64,000 nucleotides of DNA from Methanoregula sp. UBA247 (GTDB taxonomy: Archaea > Halobacteriota > Methanomicrobia > Methanomicrobiales > Methanospirillaceae). Location: assembly GCA_002495055.1 (NCBI GenBank), contig DADR01000004.1, forward strand, positions 51,656-115,655. Reading direction: 5' to 3'. This document shows, in pieces, positions 43,855 to 52,210 of the stretch. Every line of letters begins with the position of its first letter. Positions within the stretch are counted from its first letter, which is position 1. A model generated the notes under the pieces. It had not been told where the DNA came from and did no database searches. It saw only the letters and a program-made list of their open reading frames with translations. The translations under genes were made by a program, and so were the position numbers.

Positions 43855-45043
43855 TGGATCCCCCTTCTTTTCCGCTCTTGTAGTAGAGCGGTGACATATC
43901 CCGCAATTTTTTCACCACTTTGGGGAGCACGTCAAGCACCCGGTCAACATCCTTATCTGTATTCGCATCACCGAGCGTCAGCCGGAGCGAGCCGTGCGAT
44001 ATTTCAACCGGAAGACCCGTTGCCAGTAGTACATGCGACGGTTCAAGCGATCCTGATGTGCAGGCACTTCCGGTAGATGCACAGATCCCCGCATCATCCA
44101 GCCACAGCAGCATCGACTCACCTTCGATAAACTCAAAACTCACATTGAAGTTGCCCGGCAGCCGCTTCTCCTTATGACCGTTCAGCCGCGTGTTAGGAAT
44201 AGTATCCAGCACGCCTTTAATGAGCCGGTCCCGCATCGAACGAATCTTTGCATTGTGCCCCGGAATATCCGCAGTCGCCATCTCGATCGCTTTTCCAAGT
44301 CCCACGATACCTGCGATATTTTCTGTCCCTGCACGCCGCCGGCGCTCCTGGCCGCCGCCGTGGATCAGGTTCTCGATCCGCACACCTTTTTTGATGTAGA
44401 GTGCCCCAACCCCTTTCGGACCGTAAAACTTGTGAGCTGAAAGCGAGAGCAGGTCGATATTCTGCATTTTTACATCAATCGGAATATTCCCGACAGCCTG
44501 CACCGCATCAGTATGGAAATATACCTTATGCTTTCGGGCAATGGCACCGAGATCGGCTATCGGTTCAATCGTGCCGATCTCATTATTCGCATACATAATC
44601 GAGATCAGGATTGTCTTTTCGGTGATCGCTTTTTCCAGTTCTGATGGGTCTACAAGCCCGTACTGGTCAACCGGGAGATACGTCACGTCAAAACCTTCCT
44701 TTTCAAGGAACTGGCAGGTATGGAGCACCGCGTGGTGCTCGATCCGGGTTGTGATGATATGGTTGCCGCGCTTCCGGTTCGCCAGCGCTACACCTTTGAT
44801 TGCCCAGTTGTCCGACTCGCTCCCACCGGAAGTGAAATAAATTTCATAGGGATCAGCACCAAGAGCTTTTGCGGTCTGGACCCGTGCCACATCAATAGCT
44901 TTCTTCGAGTCACGGGCGATGCCATAGAGAGAGGAGGGGTTGCCAAAATGTTTTGTGAAGTAGGGTATCATGACATCGACAACCTCCGGTTTTACAAACG
45001 TGGTTGCAGAGTGATCCATGTAGATTGTGCGCTGTGCTTCCAT
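43847..45043 (-). CDS. iscS: Cysteine desulfurase IscS/NifS
   Basis: A 398-residue PLP enzyme that takes sulfur from cysteine. The start YMDHSATTFVKPEVV, the PLP lysine in LSLSAHKFYGPKGVGALY and the mobile active-site cysteine in STGSACTSGSLEPSHVL are present. The ATG at 45043 with GAGGG upstream is preferred to a TTG at 45046. It supplies sulfur for IscU and probably for the MoaD, NcsA and tRNA pathways nearby. Its promoter contains a 16-bp palindrome shared with the divergent regulator. Confidence 0.95.
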   Translation of the reverse strand: MEAQRTIYMDHSATTFVKPEVVDVMIPYFTKHFGNPSSLYGIARDSKKAIDVARVQTAKALGADPYEIYFTSGGSESDNWAIKGVALANRKRGNHIITTRIEHHAVLHTCQFLEKEGFDVTYLPVDQYGLVDPSELEKAITEKTILISIMYANNEIGTIEPIADLGAIARKHKVYFHTDAVQAVGNIPIDVKMQNIDLLSLSAHKFYGPKGVGALYIKKGVRIENLIHGGGQERRRRAGTENIAGIVGLGKAIEMATADIPGHNAKIRSMRDRLIKGVLDTIPNTRLNGHKEKRLPGNFNVSFEFIEGESMLLWLDDAGICASTGSACTSGSLEPSHVLLATGLPVEISHGSLRLTLGDANTDKDVDRVLDVLPKVVKKLRDMSPLYYKSGKEGGSNV

Positions 45044-45192
45044 CAATTCCCTCGTACCTGAATATGTGCGCTGATCTGGGGATTATTCTTTTCCACCCCG
45101 ACTATACAGGAATGACCAGGAGGTAGCTCCCCAGAACCGGGACGCGGTGTTTTTCCGACAATATCACCTCAATTTTTTTGCTGCCCGATATG

Positions 45193-45238
45193 ATTCACAA
45201 TTGTGAATGCAATATATTATGTAAGAATTGTGATAATT
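45193..45238. promoter_or_regulatory. Palindromic operator in the iscS/regulator divergent promoter
   Basis: ATTCACAATTGTGAAT (45193-45208) is a perfect 16-bp palindrome. AATTGTGATAATT (45226-45238) repeats its half. Between them AATATATTAT serves as a TATA-like box in either direction. For iscS (minus) the palindrome would lie near the transcription start, and for the regulator (plus) the half-site would. Binding there should repress both genes. Confidence 0.6.
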
Positions 45239-45254
45239 TAATCGTTGTGATGTG

Positions 45255-45572
45255 ATGGAATCCCCCTGCCAGAAAATTGTTTGGGATGTCCTGCCCGCGA
45301 TCCGGGCGGCAATTGCAGTCGAACTCGTACGGTGTGGGGTATCGCAGGTTGAAGCGGCACGAATGCTGGAGATTGCACCCTCCGCGGTATCCCAGTACCT
45401 TTCGGGAAAACGCGGGTACAGGATCGAATTTGAAGATGAGGTGAAAAAATCCATCGCACAACTGGCACAGGACCTGATCGAAAAGAAACAGATCCGTGTA
45501 ATCGAGCGGATCTGCGGGATCTGCCGGCAGCTCCGCGAAGGGGAAAGTGGGTGTGCCGGCCCGGTTTTCTGA
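45255..45572 (+). CDS. HTH regulator with C-terminal cysteine cluster
   Basis: A 105-residue protein of the archaeal COG2522-like regulator type. An HTH (CGVSQVEAARMLEIAPSAVS, then QYLSGKRGYRIEF) fills the first half. The C-terminus carries RICGICRQLREGESGCAGPVF, a CxxC plus a later Cys that could hold an Fe-S cluster or zinc. Standing divergently from iscS/iscU with a shared palindrome, it is a good candidate for an Fe-S or cysteine-responsive repressor, analogous in role to bacterial IscR. That role is inference. Confidence 0.75.
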   Translation: MESPCQKIVWDVLPAIRAAIAVELVRCGVSQVEAARMLEIAPSAVSQYLSGKRGYRIEFEDEVKKSIAQLAQDLIEKKQIRVIERICGICRQLREGESGCAGPVF

Positions 45573-45650
45573 AAATTATGGCACGTAATGGAAAAATTGT
45601 TGAATTTCTATAAGATCTCCTGAGTTCTATTCTTCCGTTCCGGTGTCCCG

Positions 45651-46448
45651 ATGAACAGCAGAGAAAAAACACAAACACTTAAGGAAACAATCGCATCGAA
45701 GGGATCGATGCTTGTCGCATTTTCCGGCGGTGTCGACAGCAGCCTGCTTGCCGTGCTCGCAAAAGAAGTACTGGGCAATAATATCCGTTGCGTCCTTCTC
45801 GACAGTCCGGTTGTTCCCCGGGCGGCAATTGCAGAGGCACAGCAGATTGCAGAAGAATACTGCCTTCAGCTGGAGATCATTCCCGTTTGCGTCATGGAGG
45901 ATGTGCGTTTCACAAAAAATCCTCCTGACCGTTGTTACTGGTGCAAAAAAATTTCAGCCGAAGTATTGAAAAAGCGACGGGATTCACTCGGATTTGCCTG
46001 CATCGCTGATGGCATAAATGTCTCTGATCTGGGAGAGCATCGTCCAGGTCTTGTAGCAAGTAATGAAGAGGGGATAATCCACCCGTTCTTACAAACGGGT
46101 ATTACCAAAGCGGACATTCGGGAGATTGCACAGGTCTGTGGATTTCATTTCTGGGACAAGCCGGCTGCCGCCTGCCTCTCTTCACGAATCCCCTACGCAG
46201 AAGAGATCACCGACAAAAAACTGAACATGGTAGAAGCGGCTGAAACGTACTTGCATTCCAGCGGATTCTCATCATGCCGGGTCAGAATGCATGGAAGCAT
46301 AGCCCGGATCGAAGTCGTAAAAGACGATATGCAGAAACTCCTGTGCAACCGGGAGGACCTGGTCAGGACGTTACGGTCAATCGGATTTACGTATATTTCA
46401 CTGGATCTGGAAGGATACCGGAGTGGTAGTATGGACGAGGTTCTATGA
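45651..46448 (+). CDS. larE: LarE-type sulfur transferase (PP-loop)
   Basis: A 265-residue PP-loop ATPase: FSGGVDSSLLAVLAKEVLG, ISAEVLKK and SDLGEHRPG. Cysteines in DRCYWCKK and in AAACLSSRIPYAEEI match the three-cysteine LarE class, where an Fe-S cluster can supply the sulfur. LarE is known for sulfurating the nickel-pincer cofactor, but no larB, larC or lactate racemase is near. Instead it overlaps fdhD by four bases, suggesting a part in molybdenum/tungsten cofactor sulfuration, which is inference. Confidence 0.88.
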   Translation: MNSREKTQTLKETIASKGSMLVAFSGGVDSSLLAVLAKEVLGNNIRCVLLDSPVVPRAAIAEAQQIAEEYCLQLEIIPVCVMEDVRFTKNPPDRCYWCKKISAEVLKKRRDSLGFACIADGINVSDLGEHRPGLVASNEEGIIHPFLQTGITKADIREIAQVCGFHFWDKPAAACLSSRIPYAEEITDKKLNMVEAAETYLHSSGFSSCRVRMHGSIARIEVVKDDMQKLLCNREDLVRTLRSIGFTYISLDLEGYRSGSMDEVL

Positions 46449-47275
46449 AACAGGAAAAAAATCCCCAAAAAGAAAAAACCATCAAGACGGATGCAAAGTC
46501 ACAACCCTCCCCAATGTACCGCAGTCTGCCCTGCATACGGGTTGACGGGGACCTCTTTGAGCACGGTGTACATGAGGTTGTTGAAGAGATCCCGATTGCC
46601 CTTTTCATCAATGGTCGCCATGCAATGACGGCAATGATGAGCCCGGTCAATCTGGAAGACTTTGTTACCGGCTATATGTTTACCGAACAGATTATAAAAA
46701 ATATTGACGAGATTGAATCCATCAAAATCGAGAAAAACCGGATCAGTGTAATCACTAAAAATCTCTTCAAGGTGCTTGGGCCAAAAAAGACCATCCTTTC
46801 CGGTTGCGGGGGGAGCACATCCTTTATAGATACGGAAAAACTCCCGAAGATCCACTCTGATTTTTCAATCAGTGCGGGAGCTATCAGCACAGCACTGCGC
46901 TCCGTGCTGGATTCTGAAATTCACCGGACCACGGGGGGTTTCCACATGGTTGTGCTGCTTGACTCGCAGCGGGTAGTCAGTGTAGCAGAGGACATCGGAA
47001 GGCACAATGCAGTCGATCGAATTATCGGTCATGCACTGCGCAACGGAATTGATCTGTCCCGGACTTTTGTCATATCATCCGGGCGCATATCTTCTGAGAT
47101 GGTACGCAAGTGCTTAACAGCAAATATTCCCATCATTGTATCCCGCAGCGCGACGACTACGCTTTCGGTGGAAATAGCAAACAAAACCGGCTTGACGGTG
47201 ATCGGATTTGCCCGTGGCGGAAAACTGAACATTTACAGCCACCCGGAGCGGATTACCGGGGCACGGTTATCATAA
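46445..47275 (+). CDS. fdhD: Formate dehydrogenase sulfurtransferase FdhD
   Basis: A 276-residue FdhD protein. The family features ALFINGRHAMTAMMSPVNLE, the cysteine site ILSGCGGS, VSVAEDIGRHNAVDRIIG, and SGRISSEMVRKC are all seen. It carries sulfur from the cysteine desulfurase onto the Mo/W-bis-pterin cofactor before insertion into formate dehydrogenase. In the bacterial enzyme a CxxC loop relays sulfur; here a single cysteine is visible at that loop (SGCGGS). No formate dehydrogenase is in the window. Confidence 0.93.
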   Translation: MKQEKNPQKEKTIKTDAKSQPSPMYRSLPCIRVDGDLFEHGVHEVVEEIPIALFINGRHAMTAMMSPVNLEDFVTGYMFTEQIIKNIDEIESIKIEKNRISVITKNLFKVLGPKKTILSGCGGSTSFIDTEKLPKIHSDFSISAGAISTALRSVLDSEIHRTTGGFHMVVLLDSQRVVSVAEDIGRHNAVDRIIGHALRNGIDLSRTFVISSGRISSEMVRKCLTANIPIIVSRSATTTLSVEIANKTGLTVIGFARGGKLNIYSHPERITGARLS

Positions 47276-47280
47276 ATGAA

Positions 47281-48216
47281 CTAATGGCCAGATGACTGAC
47301 GGAGCAGGCAAACCTGGCAGAGGTCCCCGCTGCAGGGATCACCACACTCGCGGCAGGAACGAAGCGGTTCTAAATTCACTGAACCTTTACCACAGCGCTC
47401 GATTTTTTCTTTGCTCTCTATAAGGTGGAGCATTGTGCCGGGATGCTTATATTCAAAACCGGAAAGCATCGACCGTACCTCCCGCCGCAGTGCATAGCGG
47501 GTGTACGGGCATTCGGGAAGTTCACACCACGCATCATTCAGCATAAGGTACAGCGCAATCTCTTTTTCTGAAATCAGGGAAAACGGCTTGATCCTCGGGA
47601 TAAACTTCCCTGATGAACCAATACTGGAATTCCTGATAAGACGCGACAGGTCCCCCCTGAAGACGTTCATCAGAACCGATTGCGCTTCATCGTCAAGGTT
47701 ATGGCCAGTGGCAAGTTTTGTTGCACCGGCCTGTCCCGCACCGACAACTAATGCTTTTTTCCTCAGGATACCGCAGATACTGCATGCCTGGGTTTCCCTG
47801 CCTTGGAGGATAGTATCGAGTGAATCCCCGAACAGGTCAGAAAAAGATATGCAGTGATGTTCGATCCCGAGCCGACCGGTGACCTGTTCTGCTGACTTGA
47901 TCGTATCTTCACGGTAACCGCCAATCCCTTCATCGATAGTAATGGCAACAAGCCGGACATCATGCCATTGGGGGAGAAGATTGTTCAGGAGAAGGAGGAG
48001 CGCGGTGCTGTCCTTGCCTCCGCTCAGGGCAACTGCCACACGATCATGAGGGACAATCATTTTTTGGATTGTTATGATATCTGCAACACGTCGTTTGACA
48101 TCTGCCGTAAAATGAGTCCCGCACAGGTGTCGGTCCTCATGACGCTGGTAAATAACCGCTGGTTCCGTACACAGGGAACATATAGGCACATTTGGTTGCA
48201 CTTCCTGCTTACTCAA
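47281..48216 (-). CDS. ncsA: tRNA-thiolation ATPase NcsA/TtuA-type (TIGR00269)
   Basis: A 311-residue PP-loop enzyme with zinc-finger cysteines at both ends: CSLC...CGTHF near the N-terminus and CRECGDPCSGDLCQVC at the C-terminus. The core has VALSGGKDSTALLLLL, QACSICGILRKKAL and LATGHNLDDEAQSVLMN. It makes 2-thiouridine in tRNA using sulfur from a thiocarboxylated ubiquitin-like protein. That protein is encoded three bases upstream. A TTG start preceded by GGGGGTTGATGA is used. Confidence 0.93.
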   Translation of the reverse strand: MSKQEVQPNVPICSLCTEPAVIYQRHEDRHLCGTHFTADVKRRVADIITIQKMIVPHDRVAVALSGGKDSTALLLLLNNLLPQWHDVRLVAITIDEGIGGYREDTIKSAEQVTGRLGIEHHCISFSDLFGDSLDTILQGRETQACSICGILRKKALVVGAGQAGATKLATGHNLDDEAQSVLMNVFRGDLSRLIRNSSIGSSGKFIPRIKPFSLISEKEIALYLMLNDAWCELPECPYTRYALRREVRSMLSGFEYKHPGTMLHLIESKEKIERCGKGSVNLEPLRSCRECGDPCSGDLCQVCLLRQSSGH

Positions 48217-48219
48217 TCA

Positions 48220-48414
48220 TCAACCCCCATGTGCTATCCTGATAGCCCGGATTTCATCGTCCGCTTCAACAATCGTATCCTCTGATATTAGCTTCCCGTC
48301 CCTTGATACGATCACTTCAAGAGGATTTACTCCCAGTTCGAGCAGTATCTGTTCAACAGGAGCAGGGGAATGCTCAAGTACACGAACATCTTTGTCTGAG
48401 AGGATAAATTTCAT
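48220..48414 (-). CDS. Ubiquitin-like small sulfur carrier (SAMP/Urm1/TtuB-like)
   Basis: A 64-residue beta-grasp protein ending IRIAHGG. It is shorter than the two MoaD proteins and belongs to the ThiS/TtuB/SAMP2-like group. The neighbouring NcsA gene indicates it delivers sulfur for tRNA 2-thiolation, and archaeal relatives can also be conjugated to proteins. It is the third Gly-Gly carrier within 9 kb. Confidence 0.88.
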   Translation of the reverse strand: MKFILSDKDVRVLEHSPAPVEQILLELGVNPLEVIVSRDGKLISEDTIVEADDEIRAIRIAHGG

Positions 48415-48510
48415 GCGTTACCTTGTAGTTTTGCGAGCAGGTTTCATAAATATCCCGCCATGAGACACGTACCACGGTCACGTTCTTTCATGATAAAAAT
48501 ATAACAACGA

Positions 48511-48546
48511 ATCCAGTATATCATCCGTATATTTGATACACTGGAT
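48511..48546. promoter_or_regulatory. 13-bp-arm inverted repeat at the nadA promoter
   Basis: ATCCAGTATATCA (48511-48523) and TGATACACTGGAT (48534-48546) pair at 12 of 13 positions around a 10-base spacer, 14 bases before the nadA start. ATAAAAATATAAC (48493-48505) is a likely TATA box, so the repeat covers the expected transcription start. A repressor responding to NAD or a pathway intermediate is the likely binder. An RNA stem in the leader is the alternative. Confidence 0.65.
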
Positions 48547-48560
48547 CGACACATACAAGT

Positions 48561-49484
48561 ATGGAAGTGTGCAGGGTGCAGGACGTATCATCACTTCATG
48601 ATGAAATTCTCAGGTTGAAAGAGGACCGGCACGCGATTATTCTTGCGCATAATTACCAGACCGCTGATGTGCAGGATATCGCTGACTTCACCGGTGACTC
48701 GCTCGAACTAGCCCGTGCAGCCACCACCAGGGAAGGCGATATCATCGTATTCTGTGGTGTGGACTTCATGGCTGAGACTGCTGCGATCATCTCCCCGGAA
48801 AAAACGGTCCTGTTACCAGCCCGGGATGCCTGCTGCCCGATGGCGGATATGATCACGGCAGACGAGCTGAAACTCGTGAAATCCCGGTACCCGGAGGCAG
48901 CGGTGGTCTGTTATGTTAACACAACGGCAGGAGTTAAAGCTGAGAGCGATATCTGCTGTACTTCTTCAAATGCGGTGAAGGTAGTCAACTCATTACGAGA
49001 AGACCAGATAATTTTTGTTCCTGACCGGAATCTTGGGCTCTACACCCAGCGGTTTTGCAAAAAAGAGATCCTTCCCTGGGAAGGATTCTGTACCGTTCAT
49101 GACTGTATCACCCCGGATCATGTGCGCCAGGCGCACGATCAACATCCCGGTGCGGTTACCCTCGTGCATCCCGAATGCCGCCCCGAAGTAATAGATCTCG
49201 CAGATTATGTCGCGAGCACTTCGGGAATCATCAGGTACGTATGTGATTCTTCAGAAAAAGAGTTCATCATTGGAACTGAAGTCGGCATCCTGCATCGTAT
49301 CGGGAAAGAATGCCCCACAAAGAAATGTTATCCGTTATCCCCGTCAGCGATCTGCATAAACATGAAAAAGACGAATCTGGTTAAAGTGCGGGATGCACTC
49401 ATCTCTCTGCAGCCCCGTATTACCGTGCCAGAAGAAACAGCCGGACGTGCCCGCCGGGCAATAGACAGAATGCTGGCGGTCTGA
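48561..49484 (+). CDS. nadA: Quinolinate synthase NadA
   Basis: A 307-residue [4Fe-4S] enzyme condensing iminoaspartate with dihydroxyacetone phosphate for NAD synthesis. It shows ILAHNYQTADVQDIADFTGD, the three cluster cysteines in YVNTTAGVKAESDICCTS, VHPECRPEV, and GKECPTKKCYPL. Aspartate dehydrogenase/oxidase and nadC are not in the window. No ribosome site precedes the ATG, which agrees with a short leader starting in the inverted repeat. Confidence 0.94.
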   Translation: MEVCRVQDVSSLHDEILRLKEDRHAIILAHNYQTADVQDIADFTGDSLELARAATTREGDIIVFCGVDFMAETAAIISPEKTVLLPARDACCPMADMITADELKLVKSRYPEAAVVCYVNTTAGVKAESDICCTSSNAVKVVNSLREDQIIFVPDRNLGLYTQRFCKKEILPWEGFCTVHDCITPDHVRQAHDQHPGAVTLVHPECRPEVIDLADYVASTSGIIRYVCDSSEKEFIIGTEVGILHRIGKECPTKKCYPLSPSAICINMKKTNLVKVRDALISLQPRITVPEETAGRARRAIDRMLAV

Positions 49485-49491
49485 AAAAAGA

Positions 49492-49749
49492 TTATTTCTT
49501 ATTTTTTGTATCGGGGATGCTTTTTTTGTTCATAAGTTTGTCATACGTTTCTTCTCCCACACACTCTTTTGCATGCCTGCACCACTGAATGCAGGATTCG
49601 AGATCATTGTAGACCACAAAACCGCACCCGCTGCATTTCACGGAGAGATCGTTTGAGAAGAGTTCCACTTCCTCACCGCATTGTGGGCACTTTTTTATGG
49701 AAAGTGTGGGTGTCCTCAGGTTCGCTGCACCCGGGCAGTAGTCAGGCAT
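49492..49749 (-). CDS. Small zinc-ribbon protein
   Basis: An 85-residue protein with a CxxC...CxxC ribbon (KKCPQCGEEVELF and KCSGCGFVVYNDLE), then a second cysteine patch, CIQWCRHAKECVG. Similar proteins are often labelled phosphohydrolase-like or rubrerythrin-associated, but no function is proven. The ATG at 49749 has GAGGAT upstream and overlaps the end of the SRAP gene by eight bases, so the two are coupled. Confidence 0.75.
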   Translation of the reverse strand: MPDYCPGAANLRTPTLSIKKCPQCGEEVELFSNDLSVKCSGCGFVVYNDLESCIQWCRHAKECVGEETYDKLMNKKSIPDTKNKK

Positions 49750-50446
49750 TATTATCCTCATTTAGTTCGGGTGAACTGGAAATAGTATTCAGTGGCCGGA
49801 TAACGCGCTCATCATCAACATCTGGCGTATTCACCCGTGATGATACAGGATACATCGACATCCTCCCTGCCGGAAACGGTGCAAGGATTTCTTTGAGATC
49901 TCCTGCGCTTAAAGGAGTTGTGGATAGCCAGCGATCTTCAGCTTCGGGCATGAGAATGGATGGCATACGGTTGTGGATTTTTGCTATAAGTTCATTGGGT
50001 TTTGTGGTAATGATCGTGTACGTGCGGAGAAGATTTCCCTTAGGGTCCGCCCATTGATCGTAGAGGCCGGCAAAAGCAAAGATCGGGATCTCTGGCAGGT
50101 GAATCAAGAACGGGACCTTCTTTTTGCCCTCATTTTTCCATTCAAAAAAACCGGATGCCGGAACAAGACAGCGTTGGTTTTTCAGTAACCCGGCAAAGGA
50201 AGGTTTTTCTGACAATGTTTCTGCCCGTGCATTGATTGGTCGTTTTGCCGCGGTAATATCCTGTGTCCAGCGAGGCACCAGCCCCCACTTCATCATGACA
50301 AGCTCATTTTTTTCTTCATGGATGATGACCGGCATTTCGTTTCCCGGTGCGATATTAAACCGTGAACGTGATCCGATCATCGGGTTGAATACCCGAAACC
50401 TGTTGCCAAGATCATCGATAAAGACCAACGAATACCTGCCACACAT
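49742..50446 (-). CDS. SOS-response-associated peptidase, SRAP/HMCES (YedK)
   Basis: A 234-residue SRAP-domain protein. It must begin MCGRYSLV, since Cys2 is the residue that forms the thiazolidine link to abasic sites in single-stranded DNA. RFNIAPGNEMPVI, RPINARAETL and LVPASGFFEWKNEGKKKVPF follow, with the late TPLSAGDLKEIL and a threonine/valine-rich end. The longer frame upstream of 50446 is not family-like and is left out. It protects abasic sites at replication forks. Confidence 0.9.
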   Translation of the reverse strand: MCGRYSLVFIDDLGNRFRVFNPMIGSRSRFNIAPGNEMPVIIHEEKNELVMMKWGLVPRWTQDITAAKRPINARAETLSEKPSFAGLLKNQRCLVPASGFFEWKNEGKKKVPFLIHLPEIPIFAFAGLYDQWADPKGNLLRTYTIITTKPNELIAKIHNRMPSILMPEAEDRWLSTTPLSAGDLKEILAPFPAGRMSMYPVSSRVNTPDVDDERVIRPLNTISSSPELNEDNNA

Positions 50447-50568
50447 AACACTATCCGTTTCGGATGTACGTCCAGCCTGTATATCATCCTGCCGCAGGGA
50501 ATCTGAAAATATCACATATCCGGGATACAAAGATGTAATATCGCCCATCGCCAAGTAACCGGCATCCA

Positions 50569-52116
50569 ATGGCAGAAAATCAGCTAATCTCAACAATAAA
50601 GTATGTAGCCGCAACAAAACCGGCATTTTTCCTCTCAGAGATTATCCCCTACCTCGATAAACCGTTGCCGGTAGACCAGGTGTTCAGCATAATTTCACCG
50701 AAACTGTCCGATTGGGGACTCACTGCTATAAAGAGTAAGGGGGATTTTGAGATTGTCCGAACCCCGCCTCCCCAGAAATATCTCATGAGCCGGGAGGAAC
50801 TTGAACGGCAGCAGGCATTTTTTACCGAAAGAACAATTCCTGCACCACTTGCACAGGGTATTGAAAAGTATATCGCAAAAAAAGTCGGGAAGGACTGGAA
50901 CGATCCGGTTATCATCGAACGGCTCCGCAGAGCGATTGTCTCCCAGAAAGACGATTACTGGAAACCCTCCCATAAGCGGTCACTGCAATACATAAAAGGC
51001 TACAGCGTTCTTGGGTATCTTGCCTACCACTTCCCGGTCTATTTTATCCAGACAGAGCACCTGCTCCTGAAGCTCGCACACGATGGACTGCTGAAAAAAG
51101 GTATGACCATTCTTGATGTGGGCACCGGACCAGGTGTTGTCCCCCTTGCGATAGCCGATTTTTATTCACGACTTGATGCTGCAGAGGCGACCATATATTC
51201 TGTTGAACGGTCAGAAGAGCATATCGAGGCGTTCACCTATTTGCGCGATACCCTTGTACCCAAAGGGGGCAGAGTGTCCATAAAACCCCCGATAAAAGCT
51301 GATATCAGATCTCAGGATATCCCCCGGCTCCCGGAAAAAATTGATCTGGTAATCTTTTCCAACGTTTTAAACGAGCTTGCGGATGCAACTATGGAATCCA
51401 GGGCTGACATTGTCACACACATTGCAGGAAATCTCGCTCCCGATGGTTCGATCCTGATAGTCGAGCCTGCAGATGAGGAGAACGCAACCCGCATGCGATC
51501 CCTCACCATTGCACTGCACAATAAAGGTCTGTCGGTCTATTGCCCGTGTTCGTTTATCTGGGGTTCGACCTGCACAGCACCCCGTTGCTGGAGTTTTGAG
51601 ACTGCACCCGCTATCAGACTCTCCCAATTGATGGAGACACTTGCCCACTGCGAGGATTCATACCGGTACGTAAACACCGATATCAAGTACAGTTACGCGA
51701 TCCTGCGAAAGGATGGAATGCGAAAGGAGGATTTCCGTGTACCCGCTGGATCAAAATACCTGCGGTTATCCAAACTTCACCTGCATGTCGGGAAACGGAT
51801 CAATGTCGCCGCCCTCAAGATGTCAGGCGAACTCGGGGATGCACGGTCTCATGTCTTCAAGATCTGTGACGGGAACGCGAAAACACCGGTGTATGCAGTG
51901 CTGCCTTCGTATCATATAACGCCGGAAAATGACCTGATTACCTCGGCACCTTATGGATCGGTCCTGGAACTGCGAAACGTACTCGTGCGGTATAACAAGG
52001 CGCATGACGCATATAATCTGCTGGTGAGCCGGAATACCCATATCCACCCGTTACCTGTTGGAAAACCATCAAGTTTAAAACACAATAATAAAAAACATTT
52101 CAAAAATCCCGGGTAA
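50569..52116 (+). CDS. Rsm22-family ribosomal RNA methyltransferase-like protein
   Basis: A 515-residue protein whose middle is a SAM-dependent methyltransferase (TILDVGTGPGVVPLAIADF, VEPADEENATRMRSL). Its cysteine-rich YCPCSFIWGSTCTAPRCWSF matches the Rsm22 zinc/Fe-S-type region. Mitochondrial and archaeal relatives are tied to small-subunit assembly. A long N-terminal helical extension (about 150 residues) and a C-terminal beta domain (LRLSKLHLHVGKRIN) flank it. It runs divergently from the SRAP gene. Confidence 0.85.
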   Translation: MAENQLISTIKYVAATKPAFFLSEIIPYLDKPLPVDQVFSIISPKLSDWGLTAIKSKGDFEIVRTPPPQKYLMSREELERQQAFFTERTIPAPLAQGIEKYIAKKVGKDWNDPVIIERLRRAIVSQKDDYWKPSHKRSLQYIKGYSVLGYLAYHFPVYFIQTEHLLLKLAHDGLLKKGMTILDVGTGPGVVPLAIADFYSRLDAAEATIYSVERSEEHIEAFTYLRDTLVPKGGRVSIKPPIKADIRSQDIPRLPEKIDLVIFSNVLNELADATMESRADIVTHIAGNLAPDGSILIVEPADEENATRMRSLTIALHNKGLSVYCPCSFIWGSTCTAPRCWSFETAPAIRLSQLMETLAHCEDSYRYVNTDIKYSYAILRKDGMRKEDFRVPAGSKYLRLSKLHLHVGKRINVAALKMSGELGDARSHVFKICDGNAKTPVYAVLPSYHITPENDLITSAPYGSVLELRNVLVRYNKAHDAYNLLVSRNTHIHPLPVGKPSSLKHNNKKHFKNPG

Positions 52117-52210
52117 TTTTTTTATGATAACCATTCCTTTCCTTTTTGTAAATGCACATAGAGTTTTGTGCTTTGCTCACTAAAAATAAGAACAGAATTT
52201 CTTATGAAGT

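Noticed and set aside
50447..50626. Upstream extension of the SRAP frame
   Set aside because: SRAP proteins need Cys at position 2 after the initiator, which fixes the start at 50446.
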